Assembly: GCF_003591005.1 (NCBI RefSeq)
Contig: NZ_QYYD01000023.1
Span: forward strand, 1-64,000
From: Rhodopseudomonas palustris
GTDB taxonomy: Bacteria; Pseudomonadota; Alphaproteobacteria; Rhizobiales; Xanthobacteraceae
Length of the DNA stretch: 64,000 nt
Direction of reading: 5' to 3'
Shown piece after piece: positions 8,995-16,945 of this stretch. Every line of letters starts with the position of its first letter. Position 1 is the first letter of the stretch. Below the pieces are notes generated by a model that ran no database searches, was not told where the DNA came from, and worked only from the letters and a program-made list of their open reading frames with translations. The position numbers were made by a program, and so were the translations under genes.

Positions 8995-9891
8995 CTACAC
9001 GCGTTGCCCGCCGTTGATGTGGATCTCCTCGCCGGTGACGTAGCTGGCCGCGTCGGAGCAGAGGAAGAACATCACCTTGGCGACTTCCTCCGGTGTTCCG
9101 ATACGGCGCATCGGGATCGTCGGGGCCAGCATCGCCTCCGTTTCCGGCGACAGGATGTCGGTCTTGATCTCGCCCGGCGCGATCGCATTGACGCGAATTC
9201 CGTAGGGTGCGTAGTCGTGCGCCATCTCGCGGGTGAGGCAAGTCAGCGCCGCCTTGGAGGTCGCATAGGCGCTGCCGGCGAACGGGTGCACGCGCGAGCC
9301 GACGATCGAGGTGACGTTGACGATCGAGCCCTGGCCGGCGCGTAGTTCGTCGAACAGGCCCTGCGCTAACATCACCGGAGCCAGCAAATTGACGTGAAAC
9401 ACGCTCATCCAGGTCCCGACCGGCGTGTTCAGCGACGTCAGACGTTCGCCCGCATCGCTCTTCGGCGAGATCGCCGCGTTGTTGATCAGCGCGTGCAGCG
9501 GCCCGCCGCCGAGCTTCTCCTTCAGCTCGTCGATCGCCCGCGGCACGGCACGGTGATCGGCAAGTTCGACCGCAACGTGGTTCTCGAGCCCTGTCGCCCA
9601 GGGGCAGCGATCGTCGGCAAATGGCTGCCGCGAGCAGGTGATGATCCGCCAGCCGGCGTCGGAGAACAGCTTTCCTGTGGCATGGCCGATGCCGCGCGAG
9701 GCGCCGGTCAGCACCAGCGTCTTCTGCTTGCCCGAACGCGACTCGCGCTGATCGTTGTGAAACGGACAGGCGCCGGACGTCGGCACGCCAGCCGGATGCC
9801 CAGCAGGCTCGTGCGCTCCCGGATCCGGCTGGCCCGTCCCGGGTCCGCCCGGGTGCCCGGGCCGCTCGGCGTGCGCTGGCTCGCTGTGCAA
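8995..9891 (-). CDS. fixR: FixR, SDR-family oxidoreductase upstream of nifA
   Basis: A 298-aa short-chain dehydrogenase/reductase. A proline/glycine-rich N-terminal extension of about 55 residues (PGAHEPAGHPAGVPTSGACP) precedes the cofactor motif TGASRGIG. NNAAIS, the catalytic Ser region NVTSIVGS and YATSK follow, with C-terminal YVTGEEIHINGG. Position, direction and the unusual N-terminus match FixR of the Bradyrhizobium fixR-nifA operon; its substrate is unknown. The start is a TTG at 9891, chosen because GGAGG lies 6 bases before it and no ATG fits this frame. In Bradyrhizobium fixR and nifA are adjacent; here repeats separate them. Confidence 0.85.
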   Translation of the reverse strand: MHSEPAHAERPGHPGGPGTGQPDPGAHEPAGHPAGVPTSGACPFHNDQRESRSGKQKTLVLTGASRGIGHATGKLFSDAGWRIITCSRQPFADDRCPWATGLENHVAVELADHRAVPRAIDELKEKLGGGPLHALINNAAISPKSDAGERLTSLNTPVGTWMSVFHVNLLAPVMLAQGLFDELRAGQGSIVNVTSIVGSRVHPFAGSAYATSKAALTCLTREMAHDYAPYGIRVNAIAPGEIKTDILSPETEAMLAPTIPMRRIGTPEEVAKVMFFLCSDAASYVTGEEIHINGGQRV

Positions 9892-9922
9892 GGACGACCT
9901 CCATTGTTTGCTACGCGAGACT

Positions 9923-9939
9923 TTGCATGAAGCGGGCCA
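9923..9939 (-). promoter_or_regulatory. sigma54-type promoter of fixR
   Basis: The minus strand reads TGGCCCGCTTCATGCAA, with the invariant GG-N10-GC spacing. The predicted start site near 9913 gives a leader of about 22 bases with the ribosome site correctly inside it. It overlaps one arm of a GC-rich hairpin (AAGCGGGC/GCCCGCTT, about 9930-9950). Confidence 0.7.
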
Positions 9940-9990
9940 GAAGCCCGCTTGCGGATTTGCTGTGAGAAACGGTGCCTAGCTGCCAGCGAA

Positions 9991-10006
9991 TGTCATGTGC
10001 CCGACA
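9991..10006. promoter_or_regulatory. NifA site shared by fixR and the divergent gene
   Basis: TGTCATGTGCCCGACA fits TGT-N10-ACA. It lies about 52 bp upstream of the fixR -24 box and about 96 bp upstream of the plus-strand -24 box. On the minus strand GACATTCGC overlaps it and resembles the core of the RegR site known upstream of Bradyrhizobium fixR; that similarity is partial. Confidence 0.65.
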
Positions 10007-10101
10007 AGGCGAGGCCGCGTCGGTCCGACAAATCGTGGTGTTCCTGACAGCTTTGTTCGACCAAAGACGCAGTTCGCAGCATTTGCGGCACTGTTCGGCC
10101 G

Positions 10102-10117
10102 TGGTCCGGCGCTTGCT
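10102..10117 (+). promoter_or_regulatory. sigma54-type promoter of the divergent gene
   Basis: TGGTCCGGCGCTTGCT keeps GG-N10-GC and a good TTGC -12 box; the -24 box is weaker (TGGTCC). It is about 40 bp upstream of the ATG at 10158. Confidence 0.6.
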
Positions 10118-10157
10118 TATCAGCCGTCACCGTCACCTTGCGACAGTCGAGATCCGG

Positions 10158-11003
10158 ATGCACCAGCCGATCCATGCCAGCCGACGCCGCTTCGCGGTGA
10201 TGCTCGGGACTAACGAGATCGCATCCGCCGCGGCGGTGCGTCTACATCGCGCGGGCTTCGCCGTGGTGATGTCGCACGATCCTTTCCCGCCGGTGATCCG
10301 GCGACGGATGGCTTTTCACGACGCTTTGTATGGCGATCCGGTGTCGGTCGACGGCGTGGCCGGCGTGCGAGCCGACGGCGGCATGCAGATCTATCACGCG
10401 CTGCGGCACGCGCCGGAGATCCAGGTGACGTGGCTGCCGCTGACCGACCTGCTGCCGGTGCGATCGATTGATCTGCTGGTTGACGCGCGGATGCAGAAGC
10501 ATCGCGTCACGCCCGATCTGCGCCGGCTGGCGCGCCTCAGCATCGGCCTCGGGCCCGGCTTCTCCACGGACGTGAATTGCGACGTCGCCATCGAGACCCG
10601 GCCGGGCCGCAGCGGGATGATCGTCGCACAGGGCTGGACCGATGCGGCCGATGGCGTCGCCAGCCCGCTCGGCAGCGCCGGCGCCGAGCGCTTCCAATAC
10701 TCGCAGGCTACCGGACGCTGGCATACGCCGGTCGAGATCGGCAGCCGTGTGTTCAAGGGCTTCGTGCTCGGCCATCTCGGCGGCGAGCCGGTGCGCGCGC
10801 CGTGCGATGGCATCGTCCGCGGCGTCGTGCGCGACGGCAGCGACGTTCCGGCCCGGGTCAAACTGCTGGAGATCGACCCCCGCGGCCGCCACGCTCAATG
10901 GACCGGCATCGATAGCCGCGGCCGAACGATTGCCGAAGCGGTGTGCCGGGCGGCGGGCAAGCTCGACGAGATGACGGCGGCGCGGACTTACGTGAGAGTC
11001 TGA
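10158..11003 (+). CDS. EF2563/YqeB-family protein of molybdenum-hydroxylase systems
   Basis: A 281-aa protein beginning MHQPIHASRRRFAVMLGTNE. A dinucleotide-fold start (VMLGTNEIASAAAVRLHRAG) is followed by DLLVDARMQKH, GLGPGF, the paired VFKGFVLGHLGG segment and VRAPCDGIVRG. I recognise this as the EF2563 family, named after selenium-dependent molybdenum hydroxylase systems; no selenium link is implied here. The family is thought to act in maturation of Mo enzymes. ATG 10158 is preferred over an upstream in-frame opening, which lacks a good ribosome site and would swallow the sigma54 promoter. Divergent placement from fixR with a shared NifA site suggests expression with nif genes, where Mo handling is relevant. 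Confidence 0.7.
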   Translation: MHQPIHASRRRFAVMLGTNEIASAAAVRLHRAGFAVVMSHDPFPPVIRRRMAFHDALYGDPVSVDGVAGVRADGGMQIYHALRHAPEIQVTWLPLTDLLPVRSIDLLVDARMQKHRVTPDLRRLARLSIGLGPGFSTDVNCDVAIETRPGRSGMIVAQGWTDAADGVASPLGSAGAERFQYSQATGRWHTPVEIGSRVFKGFVLGHLGGEPVRAPCDGIVRGVVRDGSDVPARVKLLEIDPRGRHAQWTGIDSRGRTIAEAVCRAAGKLDEMTAARTYVRV

Positions 11004-11032
11004 ATCACGTTCGCGCGCTGGGGTCTCGACTC

Positions 11033-11108
11033 CGTCATTGCGAGCGAAGCGAAGCAATCCAGCGCGCTGCTCGGCGCTTCTGGATTGCTTCGCTTCGCTC
11101 GCAATGAC
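11033..11108. repeat. palindromic repeat, family cgtcattgcgag...ctcgcaatgac
   Basis: Near-perfect arms (cattgcgagcgaagcgaagc / gcttcgcttcgctcgcaatg) surround a ~20-base loop. It sits between the ends of the convergent EF2563-type gene and feoB, so it could also act as a two-way terminator. Other copies: 1255-1370 and 36014-36096. Confidence 0.88.
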
Positions 11109-11146
11109 CCGGGGTGAGGCTTGCGAACACCTCTGACGAAATCAGC

Positions 11147-13027
11147 TCACCCCGCGCCCAGCGCGACGGCGGCGTTGTAGGTGATCAGGCTGGCGATGTA
11201 AGCCAGCGCGAACATGTAGATGAAGGTGACGCCCATCCAGCGCCAGCTGCCGGTTTCGCGCTTGATCACCGCCAGGGTCGAGGCGCATTGCGGGGCGAAG
11301 ATGAACCACGCCAGCAGCGACAGCGCGGTGGCGAGGCTCCACTTGGTTGCCAGCACCTGGCCGATCTGCTCGGCCGCTTCCTTGCCGCCCTCGATCGCAT
11401 AGACGGTGCCGAGGCCGGCGACCGCGACTTCGCGCGCCGCCATGCCGGGGATCAGCGCGACCGCGATCTGCCAGTTGAAGCCGAGCGGTGCCAACACCGG
11501 CTCGATGGCGTGGCCGATGATCGAGGCGAGGCTGTAGTCGATCGCCGGCTCGGTGGCGCCGGCCGGCGGCCGCGGAAACGAAGCCAGGAACCAGATCAGC
11601 ACCATCATCGAAAAGATCGTGGTGCCGGCGCGCTGCAGGAACATCTTGGCGCGGATATAGATGCCGATCGCGACGCTCTTCAGCCGCGGCATCTTGTAGT
11701 CCGGCAGCTCCAGCATGAACGGCGCGGGCTCGTAGTCGCGCCACATGAAGAACTTGATCAGCGCCGAAACCGCCAGCGCGCTGGCGATGCCGGCCGCGTA
11801 CAGCCCGAACATCACCAGACCCTGCAGATTGATCCAGCCGAACACCTGTTTGGACGGAATGAACGCCGAGATGATCAGCGTGTAAACCGGGATGCGCGCC
11901 GAGCAGGTCATCAGCGGCGCGATCAGGATGGTGGTCAACCGGTCGCGCTTATTGTCGATCACCCGCGTCGCCATGATGCCGGGAATGGCGCAGGCAAAGC
12001 TCGACAGCAGCGGGATGAAGGCGCGGCCATGCAGCCCGGCGCCGCCCATGATGCGGTCCATCAGGAACGCCGCGCGCGCCATGTAGCCGAAATCTTCCAG
12101 CAGCAGGATGAACAGGAAGATGATGATGATCTGCGGCAGGAATACCAGCACGCTGCCGACGCCGGAGATCACGCCGTTCTGCAGGAAGCTCTGCAGCAAC
12201 CCGTCCGGCAGCGTGTCGTGCACCACCTGACCGAGCGCCTCGAAGCCGCCGGAGATCAGATCCATCAGCGGCTGCGCCCAGATGAACACCGCCTGGAACA
12301 TCACGAACAGGATCACCAGCAGCAGCACCAGCCCGGCGACCGGATGCAGCACCACCGAGTCGACCTTGGCGGTCACGGTGTGCGGCCGAGCCGGCAGGCT
12401 GACGCATTCGGCGATGATGCGATCGGCCTCGCGCTGCAGGGCGCGCAGTTCGGCCGTGGACAGCGGATGCCAATTGTCCGACGACTGCACAGCCGGCATG
12501 TGCGCCGCCATCTCGTCGGTGCGCTTCAGCAGCTCGGCAGTGCCGCCCTTGCGCACGGCGATCGACGTCACGACCGGGATGCCGAGCATCTCGGTCAGCT
12601 TCTCGACATCGACGGTGACGCCGCGGCGCATGGCGATGTCGTACATGTTGAGCACGAGCATCAGCGGCCGGCCGGTGGCCTTGAGCTCGAGCATCAGCCG
12701 GAAGGTCAGGCGCAGGTTGGTGGAGTCGGCGACGCACAGCACCAGATCCGGAACCTGCTCGCCGGCCCGGCGGCCGAGCACGACGTCACGAGTGATCTCT
12801 TCATCCGGACTGCGGCCGCGCAGCGAATAGGTGCCGGGCAGGTCGAGCAGGCTGACGCTGCGGCCGGCCGGCGTGGTGAACACCCCGGCCTTGCGTTCGA
12901 CCGTCACGCCCGGATAGTTCGCCACCTTCTGGCGGCTGCCGGTCAGCGCGTTGAACAGCGAGGTCTTGCCGCTGTTCGGCGTTCCCACCAGCGCAAGATT
13001 GATGGACTGCGTTTCGATCGTGCTCAT
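11147..13027 (-). CDS. feoB: FeoB ferrous iron transporter
   Basis: A 626-aa inner-membrane Fe(II) transporter with an N-terminal G-protein domain: G1 GTPNSGKTS, G2 region YPGVTVERK, G3 DLPGTYS, G4-like LNMYD. After a helical linker come the hydrophobic segments (LHPVAGLVLLLVILFVMFQA, the gate motifs and PGMAAREVAV). It is shorter than E. coli FeoB (773 aa) and ends soon after the last membrane segment. It starts 10 bp after feoA. Fe(II) supply is needed for the Fe-rich nitrogenase encoded next door, and Fe(II) dominates under anoxia. Confidence 0.97.
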   Translation of the reverse strand: MSTIETQSINLALVGTPNSGKTSLFNALTGSRQKVANYPGVTVERKAGVFTTPAGRSVSLLDLPGTYSLRGRSPDEEITRDVVLGRRAGEQVPDLVLCVADSTNLRLTFRLMLELKATGRPLMLVLNMYDIAMRRGVTVDVEKLTEMLGIPVVTSIAVRKGGTAELLKRTDEMAAHMPAVQSSDNWHPLSTAELRALQREADRIIAECVSLPARPHTVTAKVDSVVLHPVAGLVLLLVILFVMFQAVFIWAQPLMDLISGGFEALGQVVHDTLPDGLLQSFLQNGVISGVGSVLVFLPQIIIIFLFILLLEDFGYMARAAFLMDRIMGGAGLHGRAFIPLLSSFACAIPGIMATRVIDNKRDRLTTILIAPLMTCSARIPVYTLIISAFIPSKQVFGWINLQGLVMFGLYAAGIASALAVSALIKFFMWRDYEPAPFMLELPDYKMPRLKSVAIGIYIRAKMFLQRAGTTIFSMMVLIWFLASFPRPPAGATEPAIDYSLASIIGHAIEPVLAPLGFNWQIAVALIPGMAAREVAVAGLGTVYAIEGGKEAAEQIGQVLATKWSLATALSLLAWFIFAPQCASTLAVIKRETGSWRWMGVTFIYMFALAYIASLITYNAAVALGAG

Positions 13028-13037
13028 CGCGCAATCG

Positions 13038-13319
13038 TCACATCAATACGACGGCCATCGCTTCGCGGCGGCGGACGGCGATCGTGACGTTGTCGACCCG
13101 AACCGCGATCGGGTCACGTCCGATGATACCTTCGTGCAGCACTTCGACCTTAGCGCCCTCGACGAAACCGAGCTCGATCAGTCGGCTTTCCAGCTCGACC
13201 GGCTGCAGCGCCGATGCAACCCGCTGCGAGTCGATCGCTTGCACCACGCCGCGATAGCCGCGCCGCGCATTGCCAAGCAGGATGGGCTTGTGGCCGTCGT
13301 GATGCAGGTTTGAGGTCAT
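13038..13319 (-). CDS. feoA: FeoA, accessory SH3-like protein of Fe(II) transport
   Basis: A 93-aa protein with the FeoA pattern: VELESRLIELGFVEGAKVEV, then GRDPIAVRVDNVTIAVRRRE. It is a small cytoplasmic partner of FeoB. ATG 13319 is chosen because GGAAG lies about 8 bases upstream; a TTG further upstream would add five residues. About 125 bp upstream is a FixK/FnrN-like box. Confidence 0.93.
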   Translation of the reverse strand: MTSNLHHDGHKPILLGNARRGYRGVVQAIDSQRVASALQPVELESRLIELGFVEGAKVEVLHEGIIGRDPIAVRVDNVTIAVRRREAMAVVLM

Positions 13320-13441
13320 CGCCCGTTCTTCCAATCGTGGCCGCGGAGGTCAAGAGATTCAGCCCTGCGCCGCTCGGAGTTTAGAACGATTGTAACAGGC
13401 GCTATCAATTCGCATCTATGCCGACTCCACTACAAAACGGT

Positions 13442-13455
13442 TTGATCTGGCACAA
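13442..13455 (-). promoter_or_regulatory. possible FixK/FnrN-type anaerobic box upstream of feoA
   Basis: TTGAT-CTGG-CACAA matches TTGAT-N4-ATCAA in 8 of 10 defined positions. An anaerobic regulator here would fit ferrous iron uptake. Confidence 0.35.
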
Positions 13456-13688
13456 TTTGGCCGCGACTTTGCACGTTTCGCAGCTTGGCAGATGTGATGA
13501 GCCCGCGGCCCATGCGTCAAAGGCGGCACCCCAGCCGCCCAAATTCATAAACCATGGGTCTTGATCGCAGCCGTCGAGTCGCGGCCGTTAAGCCTTCGAT
13601 CAGCGCAGGCTGAGAGGGTGGCACCGGGGATCAGGACACCTCGGCAGGAAGCAAGTTCCGCGCGAGTGGTCCGAAACAGGGGACGACC

Positions 13689-13853
13689 ATGGCCGCACGC
13701 ACGACCAAGACCAAACACCGCCAACAGGCCGCTGCGGCGCCGACCACGGCAGGACTCGCCGGTGTCATCGCACTGAACCTCACCAACATGGCCGCCGTGA
13801 TGGCATCATCCGGAACGGTTTTGCTGTGCTTGCTGATCGTCAAGCGGTTCTGA
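13689..13853 (+). CDS. candidate small single-pass membrane protein, 54 aa
   Basis: ATG at 13689 is preceded by AGGGGA at a good distance. The protein begins MAARTTKTKHRQQ (basic) and ends with a hydrophobic stretch (VMASSGTVLLCLLIVKRF), with an AGLAGVIALNL segment before it. A GC-rich hairpin follows at 13948-13964. This is consistent with a short basic, membrane-anchored protein. I know no family for it; it could be spurious. It is the only gene I can support in the ~940 bases between feoA and cbbM. Confidence 0.45.
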   Translation: MAARTTKTKHRQQAAAAPTTAGLAGVIALNLTNMAAVMASSGTVLLCLLIVKRF

Positions 13854-13947
13854 TGCTGTCCGTCACGCGCACGACCTCGTGGTGAGGTGGCGCGTAGCGC
13901 AGTCTTGTATCATGGCTGCAGGCGATGCGTTGTCCTCCATTCGAGAC

Positions 13948-13964
13948 GCCCGGATTCGCCGGGC
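13948..13964 (+). terminator. possible terminator after the 54-aa gene
   Basis: GCCCGG-ATTCG-CCGGGC is a perfect 6-bp stem followed by TCCTTCCTT, about 95 bp after the stop at 13853. Confidence 0.45.
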
Positions 13965-13970
13965 TCCTTC

Positions 13971-14183
13971 CTTAGAGCCTGGCGCAAAGCTGAGCCGACT
14001 TTTCAGCCTTTTCTGAAAGCTTAGTTTGCCCGCGAACTCGGTCGTGCCGAGCTTGTCGCGGCCATGCCCGCGTTTCCAGCATCATCAGCAGCAAGGCGTG
14101 GATGCCCGGCACAAAGGCCGGGCATGACGCGGGGAAACGAAGGTGCCGAAATCGGACGGGCGCGTTTCCGCTCAGGCTCTCAG
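13971..14183. repeat. MITE-like element, copy 2
   Basis: About 213 bp with ends CTTAGAGCCTGGC and, inverted, CTGAGAGCCTGAG. The right half of the core palindrome (aaggcgtggatgcccggcac) matches copy 1 almost exactly; the left half is more diverged. It lies 78 bp downstream of the cbbM stop. Confidence 0.82.
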
Positions 14184-14260
14184 GATGAGGAGTCGGTGCG
14201 GACCTGTCCGATAGCCAGGCTTGTCCCGGCTATCGGACGGAACGAGATGGACTCGCTGAT

Positions 14261-15646
14261 CTACGCCGCCGCGAGCTTGAGCTGATTGCGCCAGTTCGGA
14301 TACAGCTTGTCGGCGTCCTGCGGGAAGCTCTCGAAAGCGCGGGCTAATTCGCGGTGATCCTTGGCGAACTCGACCGGGTCGGCCCCAAGCTTCCAGCACT
14401 GCTCGGCCTGGCGTAGCGACTTCGCGCCGGCCGCGCCGCCGTCGAGATGGCCGAACGCGCCGCCGCCTGCTGTCATAATCAGGTTGGAGTGGCCGAGGTT
14501 GTCGAAGAAGCCCGGCATCCGCAGCGCATTCATGCCGCCCGAGATGATCGGTGTGGTCGGATTGAGGCCAAGCCATTCCTGATGGAAATGCGGACCATCA
14601 GCCGAGTCCTGCGTGATCATGAAGGCCGACGCGCGGTCGGAGGCTTCGCCCTCCATCTTGCCGAAGCCCATCGTGCCGACATGGATGCCCGAGGCGCCCT
14701 GCAGCCGGGCCATCTTCGACAGCACGAAGGCGGTGTAGCCGCGCTTGCTCTGCGGCGACGTCACGGCGCCGTGACCGGCGCGGTGATAGTGCAGATACTG
14801 CTTCGGGAAACGGCGGCGAGCGGTGGTCACCGCGGCCGGACCGGCAACGTAGCCGTCGACCAGGAAGGCGACGTGATCGGCGTTGTCGGCGAACGTTTCG
14901 AGGATGTATTCGCCGCGCGCCACCATCTCGTAGTGATCGTCGGCGGTGATGTTGAACGAGAACAGCTTGGCCTCGCCGGTCTTATCCTGCGCCCGGCGCA
15001 TCGCGTCCGCGACGGCGCGCACCGTGTCCTTGAACGGCGCGAACACCTGGTTGCCCTGCGGCTCGTCGTTCTTGATAAAGTCGCCGCCGAGCCAGAAATC
15101 GTAGCAGGCGTTAGCGAAGGGCTGCGGCCGCAGGCCGAGCTTCGGCTTGATGATGGTGCCGACGATGAAGCCGCCGTCGACCACCGGTCGGCCGAGCACG
15201 CGCCAAAGATCCTTGATCGTGGTCGACGGTCCGTCGAACAGCTTCAAGTAAGCCGGCGGCACATAGAAGTCGTACATCTTGGCGTATTCGACGTCGCCCA
15301 TGCCCTGATTGTTGCCGATCGTCAGCGTCAGGAACGAGGCGATCATGGCGCGGCCGTCGATCACGTTGCGATCGAACAGCTCGATCGGATAGGCGATCTT
15401 CATCAGCTGCTTGGCTTCGTCGATCTCGTACACCAGCGCGTCGACGCCGCGGGTGAAGTCGTCGGTCGTCGAGACTTCGACATTTGTACCGGTCGACGAT
15501 TCAGCCGCGAAGTGCGCGGCGGTTTGCAGGAAATTGCCGAAGCCGTCCTTCGGCTTGATGATGTAGGCGCACAGCACGTGGCGTCCGCCCGCGATCAGAT
15601 CGCTCTCTTTGAGGTTGAGATTGGCGTAGCGATTGGACTGGTCCAT
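14261..15646 (-). CDS. cbbM: form II RuBisCO (ribulose-1,5-bisphosphate carboxylase/oxygenase)
   Basis: A 461-aa form II enzyme; it carboxylates ribulose bisphosphate to two 3-phosphoglycerates in the cytoplasm as a homodimer-based oligomer. Key residues are present: K167 in [10 protein letters not shown], carbamylated K192 with D194/E195 in [14 protein letters not shown], and the loop 6 lysine in [10 protein letters not shown]. Length and sequence are typical of CbbM, which lacks a small subunit. ATG 15646 is preceded by AGGAG at 6 bases. It is the last gene of the cbb operon, 155 bp after cbbA. Form II enzymes suit high-CO2, low-O2 photoheterotrophic growth, where CO2 acts as electron sink. 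Confidence 0.99.
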   Translation of the reverse strand: MDQSNRYANLNLKESDLIAGGRHVLCAYIIKPKDGFGNFLQTAAHFAAESSTGTNVEVSTTDDFTRGVDALVYEIDEAKQLMKIAYPIELFDRNVIDGRAMIASFLTLTIGNNQGMGDVEYAKMYDFYVPPAYLKLFDGPSTTIKDLWRVLGRPVVDGGFIVGTIIKPKLGLRPQPFANACYDFWLGGDFIKNDEPQGNQVFAPFKDTVRAVADAMRRAQDKTGEAKLFSFNITADDHYEMVARGEYILETFADNADHVAFLVDGYVAGPAAVTTARRRFPKQYLHYHRAGHGAVTSPQSKRGYTAFVLSKMARLQGASGIHVGTMGFGKMEGEASDRASAFMITQDSADGPHFHQEWLGLNPTTPIISGGMNALRMPGFFDNLGHSNLIMTAGGGAFGHLDGGAAGAKSLRQAEQCWKLGADPVEFAKDHRELARAFESFPQDADKLYPNWRNQLKLAAA

Positions 15647-15801
15647 GTCGAACTCCTGAGTACCGGCCATTGCCGGCGTGATGCATCCCGAAAATTCGCC
15701 GCGCAGACGCGCGGCCGCGCGGAGACCCTGCTCCCCGCGCGTCAACACTCCCCGTGATTTCTTGAGCCCGCGGTTAGTCCGCGGGTCCTGATCGCGCCGC
15801 G

Positions 15802-16887
15802 CTATTCGGCGGCGTGGGCGACCTGGCCGATCTGCGGATCGAGCGCACCGGCCTTGTAGCGCTTGGCCATTTCGGCCATCGGCACGACCTTGATCTTGCT
15901 GGCATGGCCGGCGGTGCCGAACTGCTCGAAGCGGAGCCGGCAGACGTCGCGCATCGCATCCATCGCCGGCTTCAAGAACTTGCGCGGATCGAACTCAGCC
16001 TTGTTCTGGGTCGCCACTTTCCGGAACACGCCGGTCATCGCCAAACGGCAATCGGTGTCGATGTTGACCTTGCGGACGCCGTGCTTGATGCCGCGCACGA
16101 TCTCCTCGACCGGCACACCAAACGTCTGCGGCATCGCGCCGCCGAACTCGTTGAAGATGTCCTGCAGGTCCTGCGGCACCGACGACGAGCCGTGCATGAC
16201 GAGGTGCGTGTTCGGCAGGCGGCGATGGATCTCTTCGACCACCTTCATGGCCAGCACGTCGCCGTCCGGCTTGCGCGAGAACTTGTAGGCGCCGTGCGAG
16301 GTGCCCATCGCGATCGCCAGCGCGTCGACCTTGGTGGCGCGCACGAAGTCGACCGCCTGGTCCGGGTCGGTCAGCAGCTGTTCGCGGCTGACCTTGCCCT
16401 CGACGCCGTGGCCGTCTTCCTGCTCGCCGCCGCCGTGTTCGAGCGAGCCTAGCACGCCGAGCTCACCTTCCACCGAGGCGCCGACCCAGTGCGCCATGTC
16501 GGTGACGCGGCGGGTGATGTCGACATTGTACTGATAGTCCGCTGCCGTCTTGGCGTCCGCCTTGAGCGAGCCGTCCATCATCACCGAGGTGAAGCCGTAG
16601 CGGATCGCGGTGGCGCAGGTGGCCTCGTCGTTGCCGTGGTCCTGATGCATGCACAGCGGGATGTCCGGATACATCTCGGCCAGCGCATCGATCATCTTGG
16701 CCAGCATGATGTCGTTGGCGTAGGAGCGCGCGCCGCGCGACGCCTGGATGATCACCGGCGCGTCGACCGCAGCCGCCGCCTCCATGATCGCCAGGCCCTG
16801 CTCCATGTTGTTGATGTTGAAGGCGGGCACGCCGTAGCCGTGCTCGGCGGCGTGATCCAGCAATTGCCTCAGGGTGATACGCGCCAT
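15802..16887 (-). CDS. cbbA: class II fructose-1,6-bisphosphate aldolase
   Basis: A 361-aa zinc-type aldolase that condenses triose phosphates to fructose- or sedoheptulose-bisphosphate in the Calvin cycle. Visible features: [11 protein letters not shown] near the N-terminus, the metal-binding CMHQDHGND, and HGSSSVP in the second half. ATG 16887 has AGGAG upstream. It is fourth in the cbb operon, 58 bp after cbbT. Confidence 0.97.
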   Translation of the reverse strand: MARITLRQLLDHAAEHGYGVPAFNINNMEQGLAIMEAAAAVDAPVIIQASRGARSYANDIMLAKMIDALAEMYPDIPLCMHQDHGNDEATCATAIRYGFTSVMMDGSLKADAKTAADYQYNVDITRRVTDMAHWVGASVEGELGVLGSLEHGGGEQEDGHGVEGKVSREQLLTDPDQAVDFVRATKVDALAIAMGTSHGAYKFSRKPDGDVLAMKVVEEIHRRLPNTHLVMHGSSSVPQDLQDIFNEFGGAMPQTFGVPVEEIVRGIKHGVRKVNIDTDCRLAMTGVFRKVATQNKAEFDPRKFLKPAMDAMRDVCRLRFEQFGTAGHASKIKVVPMAEMAKRYKAGALDPQIGQVAHAAE

Positions 16888-16945
16888 GATGTCTCCTACT
16901 GACTAACCGTTTTACGACCCGGGGTCGTGATGATTCGAACTTGGC

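Noticed and set aside
10158-11003. A selenium-dependent enzyme system, from the EF2563 family name
   Set aside because: No selenophosphate synthase, SelA/B or other selenium gene is seen; only the family name mentions selenium.
11114-13087. A 657-aa open frame opposite feoB
   Set aside because: Antisense shadow of feoB, rich in His, Gln, Asp and Arg, with no domain pattern.
13448-13463. TGGCACAATTTGGCC as a sigma54 promoter near feoA or the 54-aa gene
   Set aside because: The -12 element lacks the GC (GG-N10-CC), and it overlaps a better FixK-like box; no NifA site was found nearby.
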